Assembly (NCBI GenBank): GCA_944321955.1
Contig: CALUNG010000003.1
Coordinates: 62,001-126,000 of the forward strand
DNA length: 64,000 nucleotides
Source: an uncultured Alistipes sp.
GTDB taxonomy: Bacteria; Bacteroidota; Bacteroidia; Bacteroidales; Rikenellaceae
Direction: 5' to 3'
Shown here: one piece after another, positions 16,909 to 27,500 of the stretch
Numbering within the stretch: position 1 is the stretch's first letter
Layout: the number at the start of each line of letters is the position of its first letter
The notes under the pieces: model-generated
What the model saw: the letters and a program-made list of their open reading frames with translations, nothing else
What the model was told of the DNA's origin: nothing
The model's database searches: none
Position numbers and translations under genes: made by a program

Positions 16909-18717
16909 TTACTCTCCATCAGTTCCGGCTACGGTGAACCTCAACTCCTTTCTGTCGTTACCCTTCTGCAGCACGAGCAGATATGTACCGGCCGGCAACG
17001 AAGTCGTGTCGATGCTTATCCCGTTGCCCGCAACGCTGCATTTGTCGTTCATATCCGCCCCGTCGGGACTGCTCAACGTCGCGGAAACACCATCCTTAAC
17101 CTCGAAACGCAGTATGCGGTCCTTTTTGTCATAGGACATGCGGGTAGTCTCTTCGATGGTGTTTTCGTCGGCTATAAGCAGATCCCAGACGCAACCCTCC
17201 TCGTCATTGCCCTTGACAATCTGCCAGTCGGTCATGTTCACGCTGCGGTAATATGCACGTATGCGGTAACCGGGCATTATGGTAGAGTTGACCGTCAGAT
17301 CATCATAAAACATGTATCCCCATCCAGGGTCGACATCTACGCCGAATATAGAGAGATCCTCGACGATATTGCCATTAGCATCGGCCACGGAAAGTTTGCA
17401 CTCGCCGGTGAATGTCAGTGAACCGGCATTGTACAGGAACCCGACATACAGACGGAACGGCTCGCCCGAAACCACAGGCGTCGATACCGACAGGCCGGTA
17501 TATTCCGTGCCGTCGGTGTCGACATAGGGGATAAATCTCATCTCCTCGATGCCGACACCGCCTTCATCCGGACGCATGCCTATGATGGCGGTCTGGCCGT
17601 AGTTGTAGTGATCCGACCCGCCGATACCCTGACCCGAAGGGTCGAGTGCCGTAAGCAGGAAATAACCGTTACAGTAGCCGCTCCAGCCCCAGTTGACGCT
17701 GTAGTAGTCGTCATCGGTATATCCGTCGAGAATGAAGGCGTGGCCGGCCTGGTCATTGAATCCGGTGTAGATGATCGGGCGCTGTGCATCCAGTTCCGAC
17801 TGCATCATTGTATTCCAGTCGGCCGTATTGTAACTCGCACGATTGACGCTGCGCACCTGTCTGTCATAGTCCATGTAGGTCACCAGAACCTCGGGAATGA
17901 CACCGGCATACGCGCCCGTTCCGGCACTGATGTTCTCGGGGCCGTAGTCCGACTGCAGCATTATGCCGCAGTCGCGCATCAACGTAGCCACAGCCGTAGC
18001 CTGTTGCTGGCTATACGCGTTGTAGGGGTACTGCAACGGCATGTTGTCCCAGTCGTAGTCGTATCCCAACTGCTGTTCCGGAACGGAGATGCCATAAGTC
18101 GTGGTTACGTATGCGGGCAATGTACCGCTGCCTCTTTGCGGCCAGCGGTGATAGCGCATGGCAATGGCAAGAGCCGTGGCCGTACAACCCGTATAGGTGT
18201 AATATCCCTGATACATGGGGCAGAGGCGGTTATACGGAGCAGACTGGTCCCACAGGGCCGTCTCGAGTTTCACCACCGTCGAACCGGCACGCGTTGCCGA
18301 CCACGCTTCGGCCACATCGGCCGAAGCCCGTGCACCGGCCGTGCGTGCACGGGCTATCTCGCCGTGCATGGCCTCGAGCCACTCCCTGAGGTTGGGAGGA
18401 AGGGTTCCTTGCGGAAATTCGTTGTCGAAAGAGTATCCCAGAACCGGCATGGCCACATCGTCGCCCGCCACCACCACAAAACCTGGACCGCTCTCATTGT
18501 CGAAGACATACCATGCAGGAGCATCCCCGGCAGAACGGGTGTCGATACTCGCATCGTCCAGAACCAAACGCCATTGCGGCGACGCCGCTCTGGTCACCGC
18601 AGCCGACTGCCAGAAGGCGTCAGCCACCTGTCGAGCCTGCTCGGCAGGGATATTCCGCGCCGAAATATCAAGCAATGACAACAGCGACAGAATAAAAAAC
18701 AGAAGAACTTTTTTCAT
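16909..18717 (-). CDS. C10-family (streptopain-like) cysteine protease
   Basis: 602 residues from the ATG at 18717, with a cleavable signal peptide (VLLFFILSLLSLLDISA). The pro-region (about 20-145) includes VFDNESGPGFVVVAGDD and LGYSFDNEFP, as in SpeB/interpain zymogens. The catalytic Cys is C178 (YTGCTATALA) and the His is H326 (QAGHAFILDGY); NWGWSG (343-348) supplies the conserved Trp region. The C-terminal ~200 residues are beta-rich and end in a segment like a type IX secretion sorting domain (LPAGTYLLVLQKG). The longer frame to 18765 begins within the promoter. First gene of a two-gene operon with the BACON lipoprotein. Confidence 0.92.
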   Translation of the reverse strand: MKKVLLFFILSLLSLLDISARNIPAEQARQVADAFWQSAAVTRAASPQWRLVLDDASIDTRSAGDAPAWYVFDNESGPGFVVVAGDDVAMPVLGYSFDNEFPQGTLPPNLREWLEAMHGEIARARTAGARASADVAEAWSATRAGSTVVKLETALWDQSAPYNRLCPMYQGYYTYTGCTATALAIAMRYHRWPQRGSGTLPAYVTTTYGISVPEQQLGYDYDWDNMPLQYPYNAYSQQQATAVATLMRDCGIMLQSDYGPENISAGTGAYAGVIPEVLVTYMDYDRQVRSVNRASYNTADWNTMMQSELDAQRPIIYTGFNDQAGHAFILDGYTDDDYYSVNWGWSGYCNGYFLLTALDPSGQGIGGSDHYNYGQTAIIGMRPDEGGVGIEEMRFIPYVDTDGTEYTGLSVSTPVVSGEPFRLYVGFLYNAGSLTFTGECKLSVADANGNIVEDLSIFGVDVDPGWGYMFYDDLTVNSTIMPGYRIRAYYRSVNMTDWQIVKGNDEEGCVWDLLIADENTIEETTRMSYDKKDRILRFEVKDGVSATLSSPDGADMNDKCSVAGNGISIDTTSLPAGTYLLVLQKGNDRKELRFTVAGTDGE

Positions 18718-18758
18718 AACGCAACTTAAAATCAATAAGGGGTCGGGGTTATCTATCA

Positions 18759-18789
18759 CAAACATACGTGTTTATCATCTTTTTTGCAA
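18759..18789 (-). promoter_or_regulatory. Promoter TTG-N20-TATGTTTG for the C10 protease operon
   Basis: On the minus strand TTG (18789-18787) is exactly 20 bases from TATGTTTG (18766-18759). The leader to the ATG at 18717 is about 35-40 bases. Confidence 0.7.
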
Positions 18790-18840
18790 GAAATGGCGGC
18801 ATATTTTAATATCGAACCGTTCAATCGGCCAATAACAAAT

Positions 18841-18870
18841 CGGCCTCCGAAACCGTTGTTCCGGAGGCCG
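18841..18870 (-). terminator. Putative terminator at the end of the large glycan locus
   Basis: Perfect inverted repeat CGGCCTCCG (18841-18849) / CGGAGGCCG (18862-18870), 32 bases after the stop of the sialidase-superfamily gene. On the minus strand it is followed only by a weak T-rich stretch (ATTTGTTATT). Confidence 0.6.
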
Positions 18871-18901
18871 CAGTCATACCATCATGCACGATAATCGGGT
18901 G

Positions 18902-21367
18902 TTATTGCAGTCTTACAGGCAACCACTTCGAGTAGTTTCTGTTTGTAAGTCCGTTCCATGTATCGACCGTTCCACTGTCTACCATCTCGGCGTTGAAACG
19001 CAACGTCCCGTCACGAAGCGGCAGCATTGATTTGGGAATGGCCGCCTCAATGACATATCCCTTGTCGGTAAAGCGCGATACGGCAACGACATCGTTCTTG
19101 TCGACCTCTATTCCGCTGCCGGCAGCATCGACCTTAATGTTCAGTTTGAATGGCGAAGCCACGCCGTTGCCCGAATGGAACATCATGAGAATATTGTCGC
19201 CGGGACGTATATCGTCATCGAGTTTCTCGATAAGCACATAGACATAATCATCGTCATGCGCAAAACGATATGCAGCCTGTGCCTGCGATTCGCTGCCCAT
19301 GAACAGGGCATCGGTATTGTCTTTCCAGTCGGCATTCCATCCGTCGACCGAAACCATGGCGTGCGGGGCATCTACCCTGTGATTCAGCAGCATCTTGCCG
19401 ATCTTCAGACGGCAGGCATCCTCCGTATCCTCCGGGAATGTCCATCTGAAAACGGCTGCAATAACATGACTGTCTACGATCTCGGTCGCATTCCACATGC
19501 CCTTGTCTATGGAGTTGAATACCGGATATGCAGAAACGGAGGAGAAGTTGGAGCCCTGAACATTACCCAGTCGCGAATACAGGATGTTGCCGATATTGTA
19601 CGTCAGAACCGTCTCTCCAGAAGGGAACTGCGAAATATACGGTCCTCCGCCTCTGAAAAGGTTGTCCTGACGCTCGGCAGGACCGGTCTCGGAACCGGTG
19701 AGCGTATGACTCCAGTTGTCGTCGCTCCACGCCATCGAGATATAGAGATTGTTGTCTACGCCGTCGATCTTGAATCGCGACTCGAGAGCCACCACAATCT
19801 TGTCCGTACCGTAAATCTGGCGTGCAACGGGCATCTGGTCGGTATATACCGGCGTGTCGGTACCGTCACGCGTCTCTCCGCCGAGCTGACGTATTATCTT
19901 GCACTGCGACGTCCAGGTATGGCCGTTGTCGGTTGAGCGCAGAAGCGACGTGCCCGAATCTCCGACTATTGGTATGCAATGGGTGAAGTAGACATGTATC
20001 TCGCCCGACGACAGCTGCAAACCGTAAGGTTCCCATGTACTGCCTCGGAATATCTCCTGCTCCTTGCCCCACGTCAGGCCTCCGTCGGTACTGCGTTTCA
20101 TCACGATACCGTTGGTATCGTCGTAATACCGGTATCCGTAGACGGCCCGGTACGAAGTGAATGCCAGCACGTCCCCGTTCTGCAGCACAAGCGCATCGGT
20201 AGACGAGAATGCCCTCGTATCGCGCTCGCCGCCCCCGTTGATCACGGAATATGGGGTGAACAACTGTTTCGGCTCCGCCCAGTGACGCATGTCGGAACTG
20301 GTCGTATACCATACGGTGGTAGATTGAGGACGTTGCTGATATATCAGCAGATATCGCCCGTCGGCGCACTTCTTGAGCCGCGGGTAGTGGATGTCGGGTA
20401 TCTTCAGAAAGTCCGAATCAAGATAGTAGTAACTGCGATAATCGAGTTCCAGAAGCGACGTGGCGGTATCGTCGGCATGCGAGCAGATCTCCGAGTTGCG
20501 GTTCAGCGCATAGATGTCCGACGGTTCGGCAGTGCCATCCCCTATCGAGGCATCAACGACCGTGTGCGTCGGATTGAACATGAACTCCTCCATGGAGGCC
20601 ATGACTCCGGGTTTGATTTCCAGACGTTTCGACAGTTTCCTTGTCTGGCGGTGATTGGCCGCATTATCTATCTCGACCGTAAACCCGTGCTCGAAGGTAC
20701 ATGCCGGTACGGCAAAGATAAAATCTGTGGTCCGATCCGACAATTCAATACCTCCGCACTCGAGAGTCAGGGTTTCGCCCTTGCCGTCCGGAAGTATGCG
20801 GCGATTGTCGTAATCAACATTGAATTCGCCGCATATCTGCTCGCCATCGTTACCGGTGAGCCTGATACGCGATATGCGGTCACCTCCGTCGGCCGAGGCC
20901 CGAAGGCGTATCTTCAGAAATCCGCACGCATTCCCCATCGTCAGCAATCCGCCGTCGCCGCTACCTATCAGCAGATTCGAACCGCGGGAGAATGACCCCG
21001 CACGATAGGGCTGCACCGCAGGCAGTTCGACACGGCCGTCACCTTTGTCCGAAACTGCCGAAGCAGGATATACGGCTCTGTATGGAGATCCGGGATCATC
21101 TGCAAAGGAGAATTCGGCTGCAGCCGGATTCTCCGGATCGATAACGGCGAATGCCGAAACATGTCCGTTGACGGATATTCTGTCGGCCCGATCCCAATAC
21201 ACCGGATATTCCGATCCGTTTTTCTCACCCATGTATGCGCGCGAAATCTCGATGGCACACTTTATATTAAAGCCTCGTGCAGGCCTGGCACATACATCCG
21301 TAGCGACATCGGCACATCCGTATGCCAGCATCAGTGAAATAGATGCTATTCTGTATTTCAGATTCAT
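18902..21367 (-). CDS. Sialidase-superfamily (BNR/Asp-box) lipoprotein with fimbrillin-like head and CBM9-like tail
   Basis: 821 residues, lipobox LAYGC (Cys18). Three parts are visible. Residues ~33-265 form a fimbrillin-like module with PVYWDRADRISVNG (55-68) and YRAVYPAS (97-104), shared with two other lipoproteins of this locus. Residues ~300-660 are a beta-propeller with Asp boxes STDGGLTWG (426-434) and STDNGHTWT (478-486) and a YPRLKK start resembling exo-sialidases. Residues ~670-821 resemble a CBM9-like domain (WNADWKDNTDALF). Sialidase activity is possible, but I cannot place the full arginine triad and Tyr/Glu pair; other propeller hydrolases are alternatives. Last gene of the operon, 48 bases after the esterase. 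Confidence 0.75.
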   Translation of the reverse strand: MNLKYRIASISLMLAYGCADVATDVCARPARGFNIKCAIEISRAYMGEKNGSEYPVYWDRADRISVNGHVSAFAVIDPENPAAAEFSFADDPGSPYRAVYPASAVSDKGDGRVELPAVQPYRAGSFSRGSNLLIGSGDGGLLTMGNACGFLKIRLRASADGGDRISRIRLTGNDGEQICGEFNVDYDNRRILPDGKGETLTLECGGIELSDRTTDFIFAVPACTFEHGFTVEIDNAANHRQTRKLSKRLEIKPGVMASMEEFMFNPTHTVVDASIGDGTAEPSDIYALNRNSEICSHADDTATSLLELDYRSYYYLDSDFLKIPDIHYPRLKKCADGRYLLIYQQRPQSTTVWYTTSSDMRHWAEPKQLFTPYSVINGGGERDTRAFSSTDALVLQNGDVLAFTSYRAVYGYRYYDDTNGIVMKRSTDGGLTWGKEQEIFRGSTWEPYGLQLSSGEIHVYFTHCIPIVGDSGTSLLRSTDNGHTWTSQCKIIRQLGGETRDGTDTPVYTDQMPVARQIYGTDKIVVALESRFKIDGVDNNLYISMAWSDDNWSHTLTGSETGPAERQDNLFRGGGPYISQFPSGETVLTYNIGNILYSRLGNVQGSNFSSVSAYPVFNSIDKGMWNATEIVDSHVIAAVFRWTFPEDTEDACRLKIGKMLLNHRVDAPHAMVSVDGWNADWKDNTDALFMGSESQAQAAYRFAHDDDYVYVLIEKLDDDIRPGDNILMMFHSGNGVASPFKLNIKVDAAGSGIEVDKNDVVAVSRFTDKGYVIEAAIPKSMLPLRDGTLRFNAEMVDSGTVDTWNGLTNRNYSKWLPVRLQ

Positions 21368-21415
21368 AACTGTAATTTATTCGTAACGACGGTTGAATAC
21401 TGACCTTGCGAAATG

Positions 21416-23413
21416 TCAATCGTTGTCCTGTCCTTCCGTCTTTTCAGAGACATCGACATACTCTATGCTGCTTGCAAGCGGCATGATGGAGTACCAGCTG
21501 TCGGATACCGGCAATTCGACCTGTTGTCCGGCCACTACATCCTTGTATGCAATGTACGTACTCTCAAGCATCGCATATTTCGGATTGCCGTTTTCATCGG
21601 TACCGACGGGACGCGCCCCTTCGATGGTTGCGGGAAGAATAATGCGCCAACCGAATCTGGCAGCCTTCAACATGGCATTGTTCACGCGCGTAAGGCAATA
21701 GATGCGGCCATCGGCGAGTGCCGTTATTTTGCCGCCGCGCGTTTTCTCCTTGTTGTTCAGGTCTATGCCTGTGGATATGAGCATCTCGTATCCCTCGAAC
21801 TCTGCGGGATAGTGCCCTTCGGCGAGAATGTATATGCGGTCGGTCCACAGTCTCGAACCATCGGTGAACTTTACCTTCTCGTAGCCGCTGCCCTCGAAAC
21901 GGATGGGAGTTGCAACGGGAGGTTCAACGTAACCGCGTGCCGAATAAGAAAAGTTGTCGTTGTCGGTTCTGAACGGAGCCAACGGCAAACCTTCAGCCGA
22001 AAATACATTGCCTACCTCCTCGTCGAAACAGTAACGTACGGCAACCGGAGCCGTAACCTTCGGCGATGAGACTGTAATCGAACGGCGTACTGCATCGAAC
22101 TCGGCATCGGCCAGGAAAAATTCAATATGCTTTTCATCCTTCATCTGTCCGATCTGGAAGCCGAGAATCTTGTTCCCGTTGCACTTGAGGTAGGTCGGCA
22201 CGTCATCGAATGTAACCTGAGCCTTGCGTCCGTCGAACTTCACGTCGTAATACGACGGGCTGCGGTATATCACATTCGTACGCCCGTAATGCTCGCCCAA
22301 AGCACATGCGGCAAGACGTTCTCCGATGGTCTTCTTGTATCGGGGGTGTATGTCTCCGGGAATATCCTGACAGTCGTTCGTAACCACGAGTTCGACATGG
22401 TCCGTCATGCGTGCCACGTAATCCTGACACTCTCGCAGATTGGCGCCCTTGATATTCGGATACGTATGAGGTACGATCTGCACGACATAAAACGGCATGG
22501 CCGCATTGTGGAAACGCTCGCGCCAACTCTCTATAAGAGCCGACAACGACTCCTTGTAACTTACGGGATTGTATCCGACGTTGCTGCACCCCTGATACCA
22601 CGCCACTCCGGCAATCGACATGTTGCGCAACGGATGAATGTTGGCGTTGTAAAGCTGACTCTGTTTATTGCGCCACTTGCTCTTGGATCGGTTGATAATA
22701 CCGACGGAACGCATCAGCCAGTACGATCGCGGGCTCTCCTCGAGCGTCTCTATTGGAATCCACCCCTCGATAACGGTTCCTCCATACGACGCATCGATCA
22801 GCCCGACAGGCACGCCGAGCTCCTCCTGCAGCTTGCGGCCGAAAGCATATCCCACAGCCGAAAACTTACCGAGGCTTTCGGGGCTGCATGTCGTCCACGA
22901 AACCTTTTCGATATCGTCCTGAGGTTCTCCCGCAAAGATAGACCCCGTATTGAAAAGTCTGATATATCGATTCTTGTCCGACTTCTTGCGCAGATCGGCC
23001 TTCAAATCGAGCGTCTGCGCAACGGTCCATGCCATGTTCGACTGACCGCTGCATAACCACACTTCACCAACCAGCACATTGGTCATGGAGACCTGTTCGT
23101 GTCCCGACGTCACGATTATGCTCTGTTCATCGTAACTCGCGGCAGGCGTCTTGAGCGACACACTCCACTCTCCCTTGCCATTGGCACTTGTCTTTATGGG
23201 TTTCCTGGCCCAACTGGCCTCGACGGTTATCCTGGCATCGGGCGCAGACCATCCCCACACGTTCAGACGGGCATTCTGCTGCACGACCATATTGCTGCCA
23301 AGCGTCGACGGCAGCCGCAACTCCTGCTGTGCGAAGAGAGGCCCGACATAGAGCAGCATCACCCACAGCATCATGTATCTAATCACTTTGTTCATAATAT
23401 TAACGTTTTTCAT
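21416..23413 (-). CDS. Sialate O-acetylesterase-like SGNH esterase
   Basis: 665 residues with a signal peptide, periplasmic. The nucleophile block LCSGQSNMAW (Ser122) and a late D-x-x-H motif in PGDIHPRYK are the hallmarks of SASA esterases, which remove O-acetyl groups from sialic acid or other sugars so that glycosidases can act. A beta-rich N-terminal part (about 30-115) and C-terminal Ig-like part flank the core. Co-transcription with a sialidase-superfamily gene supports a sialic acid substrate, but xylan and pectin esterases share this fold. An alternative ATG lies at 23395. Confidence 0.88.
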   Translation of the reverse strand: MKNVNIMNKVIRYMMLWVMLLYVGPLFAQQELRLPSTLGSNMVVQQNARLNVWGWSAPDARITVEASWARKPIKTSANGKGEWSVSLKTPAASYDEQSIIVTSGHEQVSMTNVLVGEVWLCSGQSNMAWTVAQTLDLKADLRKKSDKNRYIRLFNTGSIFAGEPQDDIEKVSWTTCSPESLGKFSAVGYAFGRKLQEELGVPVGLIDASYGGTVIEGWIPIETLEESPRSYWLMRSVGIINRSKSKWRNKQSQLYNANIHPLRNMSIAGVAWYQGCSNVGYNPVSYKESLSALIESWRERFHNAAMPFYVVQIVPHTYPNIKGANLRECQDYVARMTDHVELVVTNDCQDIPGDIHPRYKKTIGERLAACALGEHYGRTNVIYRSPSYYDVKFDGRKAQVTFDDVPTYLKCNGNKILGFQIGQMKDEKHIEFFLADAEFDAVRRSITVSSPKVTAPVAVRYCFDEEVGNVFSAEGLPLAPFRTDNDNFSYSARGYVEPPVATPIRFEGSGYEKVKFTDGSRLWTDRIYILAEGHYPAEFEGYEMLISTGIDLNNKEKTRGGKITALADGRIYCLTRVNNAMLKAARFGWRIILPATIEGARPVGTDENGNPKYAMLESTYIAYKDVVAGQQVELPVSDSWYSIMPLASSIEYVDVSEKTEGQDND

Positions 23414-23444
23414 GGTTCAAATTCCGTAAACTGCATGCCGCACG

Positions 23445-24545
23445 TCAGTCGTCCGACGGCATCTTGCCTGTCATCTTACGTATGAAATCCACCTCTTCCT
23501 GACTGTACGGCGTTCCGTCGAGGCGATATATGTCGTGAAACCACACCTTGGGTTCGGGATCTCCCGCCTTGCTAGACCATTGCAGATGAAAATTGCATTT
23601 GCCCGCAGTCAATCCCCAGCTGATAGCCCCGACATTATTCTTCTTCAGGATAGGCATCACCTCCTTGAAGGTCGATTTGGGTCTTCCCATATACTCGGTA
23701 CAGATCAAGGGGCGATTGTAGTCCTTGAGCCTGTATATGAACCGCGACATGGTCTTGGGATCGTCGTAGCAATGGAAACTGATGACGTCGCTGTTCTCCA
23801 TGAGGAACGACACCACGGCAAGATTGGTTCTGGAGAGGCTCGGAGCTCCCCACATTGGCGACGTAATCGGCTGCGACGGATTTACCTCACGAGCCCACCT
23901 ATAGGTCTCGCGCATCAGCGGCAACGATGTCTTCACTCCGCGGCGGAAGTTTTCAGGTTCGTTGTAGAGGCACCACAGCAGCACGCGGTCGTCATTACGG
24001 AAGCTCTTCAATATATCCTTGACGTAACGTTCAAGACGTCCCCACTGCGACGGATCGTTGACGGCCTCTGTGCCGGGAGACATGCACCATTGCGAATTGT
24101 GTACACCCTGAACGGATTCGGGCTGCTTGCCCAGTTTTGGATTTTCGCATTTCCCTCCATTAGTCCAGAAGGTCAGGATGGCACGTATACCATGCTTGTC
24201 GCAGATATCGAGAAAGCGGTCCAGACGCTGCTTGAACCCCTCGGGATCGGCATCATAAACCATATCCGACAGAAAAACCCTCACCGTATTGAAGCCAAGC
24301 CCTTCGGCCAGAGCCATCTCTCGATCCATGGTAGCCGGATCGAACGTCTCGGCCTGCCACATTTCGATCTGATTGATGGCCGTGGCGCACACGTAATCGC
24401 ATCCGACGATCCATCCCTGACGCTGGTACCATTCATTGGCCTTCTGCTCCGACCAGCGGCCGGCAGGCTTTGCGGCAAACGCCATTAATGGCAGAAGCAT
24501 GGCGAATGCAAAAATCGAAATCACTCTTTTCATATTGTCGTTCAT
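23445..24545 (-). CDS. Clan-A (GH5-like) glycoside hydrolase
   Basis: 366 residues with a signal peptide (ISIFAFAMLLPLMAFAA), periplasmic. The fold is a TIM barrel: LGFNTVRVFLSDMV is strand 2, CLYNEPENF carries the acid/base Glu196, and ICTEYMGR carries the nucleophile Glu284, as in retaining clan-A enzymes. Homologous-looking Bacteroides proteins are often labelled cellulase or beta-xylanase without proof. It follows the DUF5107 gene by 28 bases. Alternative ATG at 24533. The substrate is not inferable from sequence alone. Confidence 0.82.
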   Translation of the reverse strand: MNDNMKRVISIFAFAMLLPLMAFAAKPAGRWSEQKANEWYQRQGWIVGCDYVCATAINQIEMWQAETFDPATMDREMALAEGLGFNTVRVFLSDMVYDADPEGFKQRLDRFLDICDKHGIRAILTFWTNGGKCENPKLGKQPESVQGVHNSQWCMSPGTEAVNDPSQWGRLERYVKDILKSFRNDDRVLLWCLYNEPENFRRGVKTSLPLMRETYRWAREVNPSQPITSPMWGAPSLSRTNLAVVSFLMENSDVISFHCYDDPKTMSRFIYRLKDYNRPLICTEYMGRPKSTFKEVMPILKKNNVGAISWGLTAGKCNFHLQWSSKAGDPEPKVWFHDIYRLDGTPYSQEEVDFIRKMTGKMPSDD

Positions 24546-24573
24546 AGTCTCTTTAGTTGGTTCTTTTTGCAGG

Positions 24574-27500
24574 TTATTGCCGGTCGAACTCCGATCCGAG
24601 CATGTATACGGCCCACAGGTTGTCGGCCTTGATGTCCCTGGCCCGGGCAAAGCATTCACGTGCCTTTTCACGTTGCCCGAGACCGAGATATCCGTATCCC
24701 ATCGAACACCACGCCGCGGAGTTGACCTGCTGCAGCGTCTTGCCCGGGCCGAACGATACGAAATAGTTCTGCACGAAATCCGTTATGCGCGACTCTCCGT
24801 CTACGACGATCGACCGGCACAAGGCTTCGGTATCGGCTTTCGGATCGAGACGTTTCATGGCCAAAGCCTTGTAATAGCCGTAATCGCTCGTGCCCGTATC
24901 GACGGACGCCGCATGACGGAATGCAGCCAACGCCCTGGAACGTTGTCCCAACGCCTCATAAGCCAATGCCGTACAGTAGAATATCTGGGCATCGCGTTTG
25001 TAGTTGTCTATACGGTTCAGGCACTGATTGTCGGGATATTCATCGGCCATGGCAAAGAATTTCAGGGCTTTGGCCGCATCGCCCGACTTCATGGCATCGA
25101 GCCCGCCGGCAATGCATGCATCGACATGCACGTCATGCAGATCGTCAACTCCCTCCTGACGGCTGAAGAAGCATGTATTAAGGTACTGCAGAGCCTCGTC
25201 ATAGCGCCCGCATATCGTCAGCATGCGTATCTCGCGTACCAGAGGAGCGTAACGCCTGCTGACAACGGCATGGTTGTCGGAAAGCATCCGGCAACGTTTC
25301 CGAACATCGGCATTCATCGTTTCATACACATCATCCAGTTCATCGAAGAAGGTGGCCTGCGACGGGTCGAACTCTATGGCCCGTTCGTAACATTCGGCAG
25401 CCCGGGGCATGTCCTTCACATGGAACTTCCAGGCCCAGCCCAGATTACGCCATGCCATGGCGAAGTGCGGATCCGACGCCACGCACCTGTTCCAGGCATC
25501 CATGGCGGCATCGGGTTGTTTGTCATAAAGCAGGTTGCCCATATAATAATACGTCACGGCGTTGTCGGGCATGTACTCCAGAGCCTTGTCGTACACACGC
25601 AGCGTCTCGAGCCTGAACGGGAAACAATAATCCACAGGCATGGCTGCCGCTTCGGCGAAATAGCGTCGAGCCGCATCGGCGTCGCCGGCTGCATCGGTCA
25701 GATAGCCCAGATAATACTTGACCGTAGGATACGCGACAATCCCGTCAGCACGTTTCAGTACCGACTGCGCCTCATCGGCAAAGCCGTTGTTCATGTACTG
25801 TACGGCAAGTTCGACATACGACTCGGCCTGTCCGCGCATCAGCTCCTCGAACTCGGATACGGGCATGAGATCCAGGCATACGGCCTCGTGCGACGCATAT
25901 GCATTCACCGGATCGAGAGCCAGAACCTTTCCTATACTTGCCGCGGCACCGACGGTATCTCCCTCATGCCGCAGAATCGTAGCCTTGAGGCATTCGGCGC
26001 TGTAATTGGCCGCATTATAGGTCAGAGCCTTGTCCAGATGCGCCAGAGCACGTGCATGATCATGCCCGGCAACATCGATCTGCGCAAGTTCGTACATGGC
26101 CGGCGAGGTATAAGTATAACTCCATGCAGCGCGGTTCAGCGTATCCTTCGCATCCTCATATCGGCCCAGAGCCTTCAACGTAAGTCCGAGGTTGTACAGC
26201 GCCTCGCAGTCGGCCGGACGCGTATACCCGAACATCTGCCGCTGCGTAGCTCTGCGCAGATGCTTCAGGGCACGTTCGTAGTCTCCGCGTTCACGGTAAT
26301 ATATGCCCACCTGGGTATTGGTGCGGGAATCCATCGAATCACGGCGCAGAACCTCCTCGAAATAGTCGATATAGTCGAGATGAGCCTGATGGAACTGTTT
26401 GAGACGCAATCCCGCAAAATATAGCTCCTCGAGGTTGGCTATATCCTCGGGTGCCGGAGTAGGCTTGACGGTCTCGGGCGTTTTCGAGTTGATATCCTTC
26501 TTAACAGGCATGTAATCGCCCACTATCTTTCCCTGCGGGTCGGCGAACACCAGCCGTATATCGGTCTCTTCAACCGGAGCATCGAGTCTTACCTGCGCCG
26601 AAAACGGTTTGTCGGGAGCAATATCTATCGTTCGGCCGTAAAACTCCTCGCCGCCGACATATAGTTTGACCGATGCTCCGTTCATCACTTCGGTCGCATT
26701 GGCAGCCAGCGTCACGCGATTGCCGTCGAGCGTAAAATTGACCGCTCCGCGCTCGCATCCATCCCCTATGCCGCCCAGATCGCGAACGCCGTACCAGTAT
26801 TTGGTGAACTCCTTTACTTCGAACGGATTGATCCATGAATAGTCGGGCTGGTTGTCGCTGTATGCCCCGACCATCAACTCGCAATAGGGCCCGTCACTGT
26901 CGGTCAGCACCTCGCAGTCCCATTTGGATCCGTACTTGCCTGGCCCCCACAGCCAGAACTTGCCGCCCTTGACGATATTGTGATCTCCGCACAACATCGT
27001 ACCGGCCTTGCGCCCATGATCGTATCCGCCCAGAAAATCCTTGCGGTGATTCCAGATGAAGATCGAATTGGGGTCCTTGTGGTTCTTCCACCACGACACG
27101 TCGAGACCTTCGGCATAATAATCCTTGTCGGTAAAAGGTTCGTATGAAACGGGATAGTGGCAAAAACTGTTCTTGGCATGGTAAACGCCGAACTCGGTAC
27201 TCTGCGGGAAGAATATCTGGTAATCTTCGTTTACCGACGTGGCCACGTTCGACCAGTAGAGAATCGAATTGGTGTTGGGCGTACGGTTGATCATACGTCC
27301 CGTTATCTCGATGTAGGACTTGTCCGGATGCAACGTCATGCCGATGGCCCACGACATGCGATGGCGGTACTCGGTCTCGCCTACCCAGATGGTTGCGCTG
27401 CCATCCTCGTTCTCGACAAGCTTGTAATCCACGGGCAGCTGCGAAGTTCCGCGATGATGATGGAAGACGTTCCACTCCACGCCTCCCGATATCCAGGCAC

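Noticed and set aside
18902..21367. Firm assignment of the propeller protein as a sialidase
   Set aside because: Asp boxes are clear, but I could not locate all catalytic residues; the family includes other exo-acting hydrolases, so the call stays at superfamily level.
24436..26424. A 662-codon plus-strand frame over the GH5-like and DUF5107 genes
   Set aside because: It crosses two clearly coding minus-strand genes and its translation has no motif; a shadow of GC-rich codon use.
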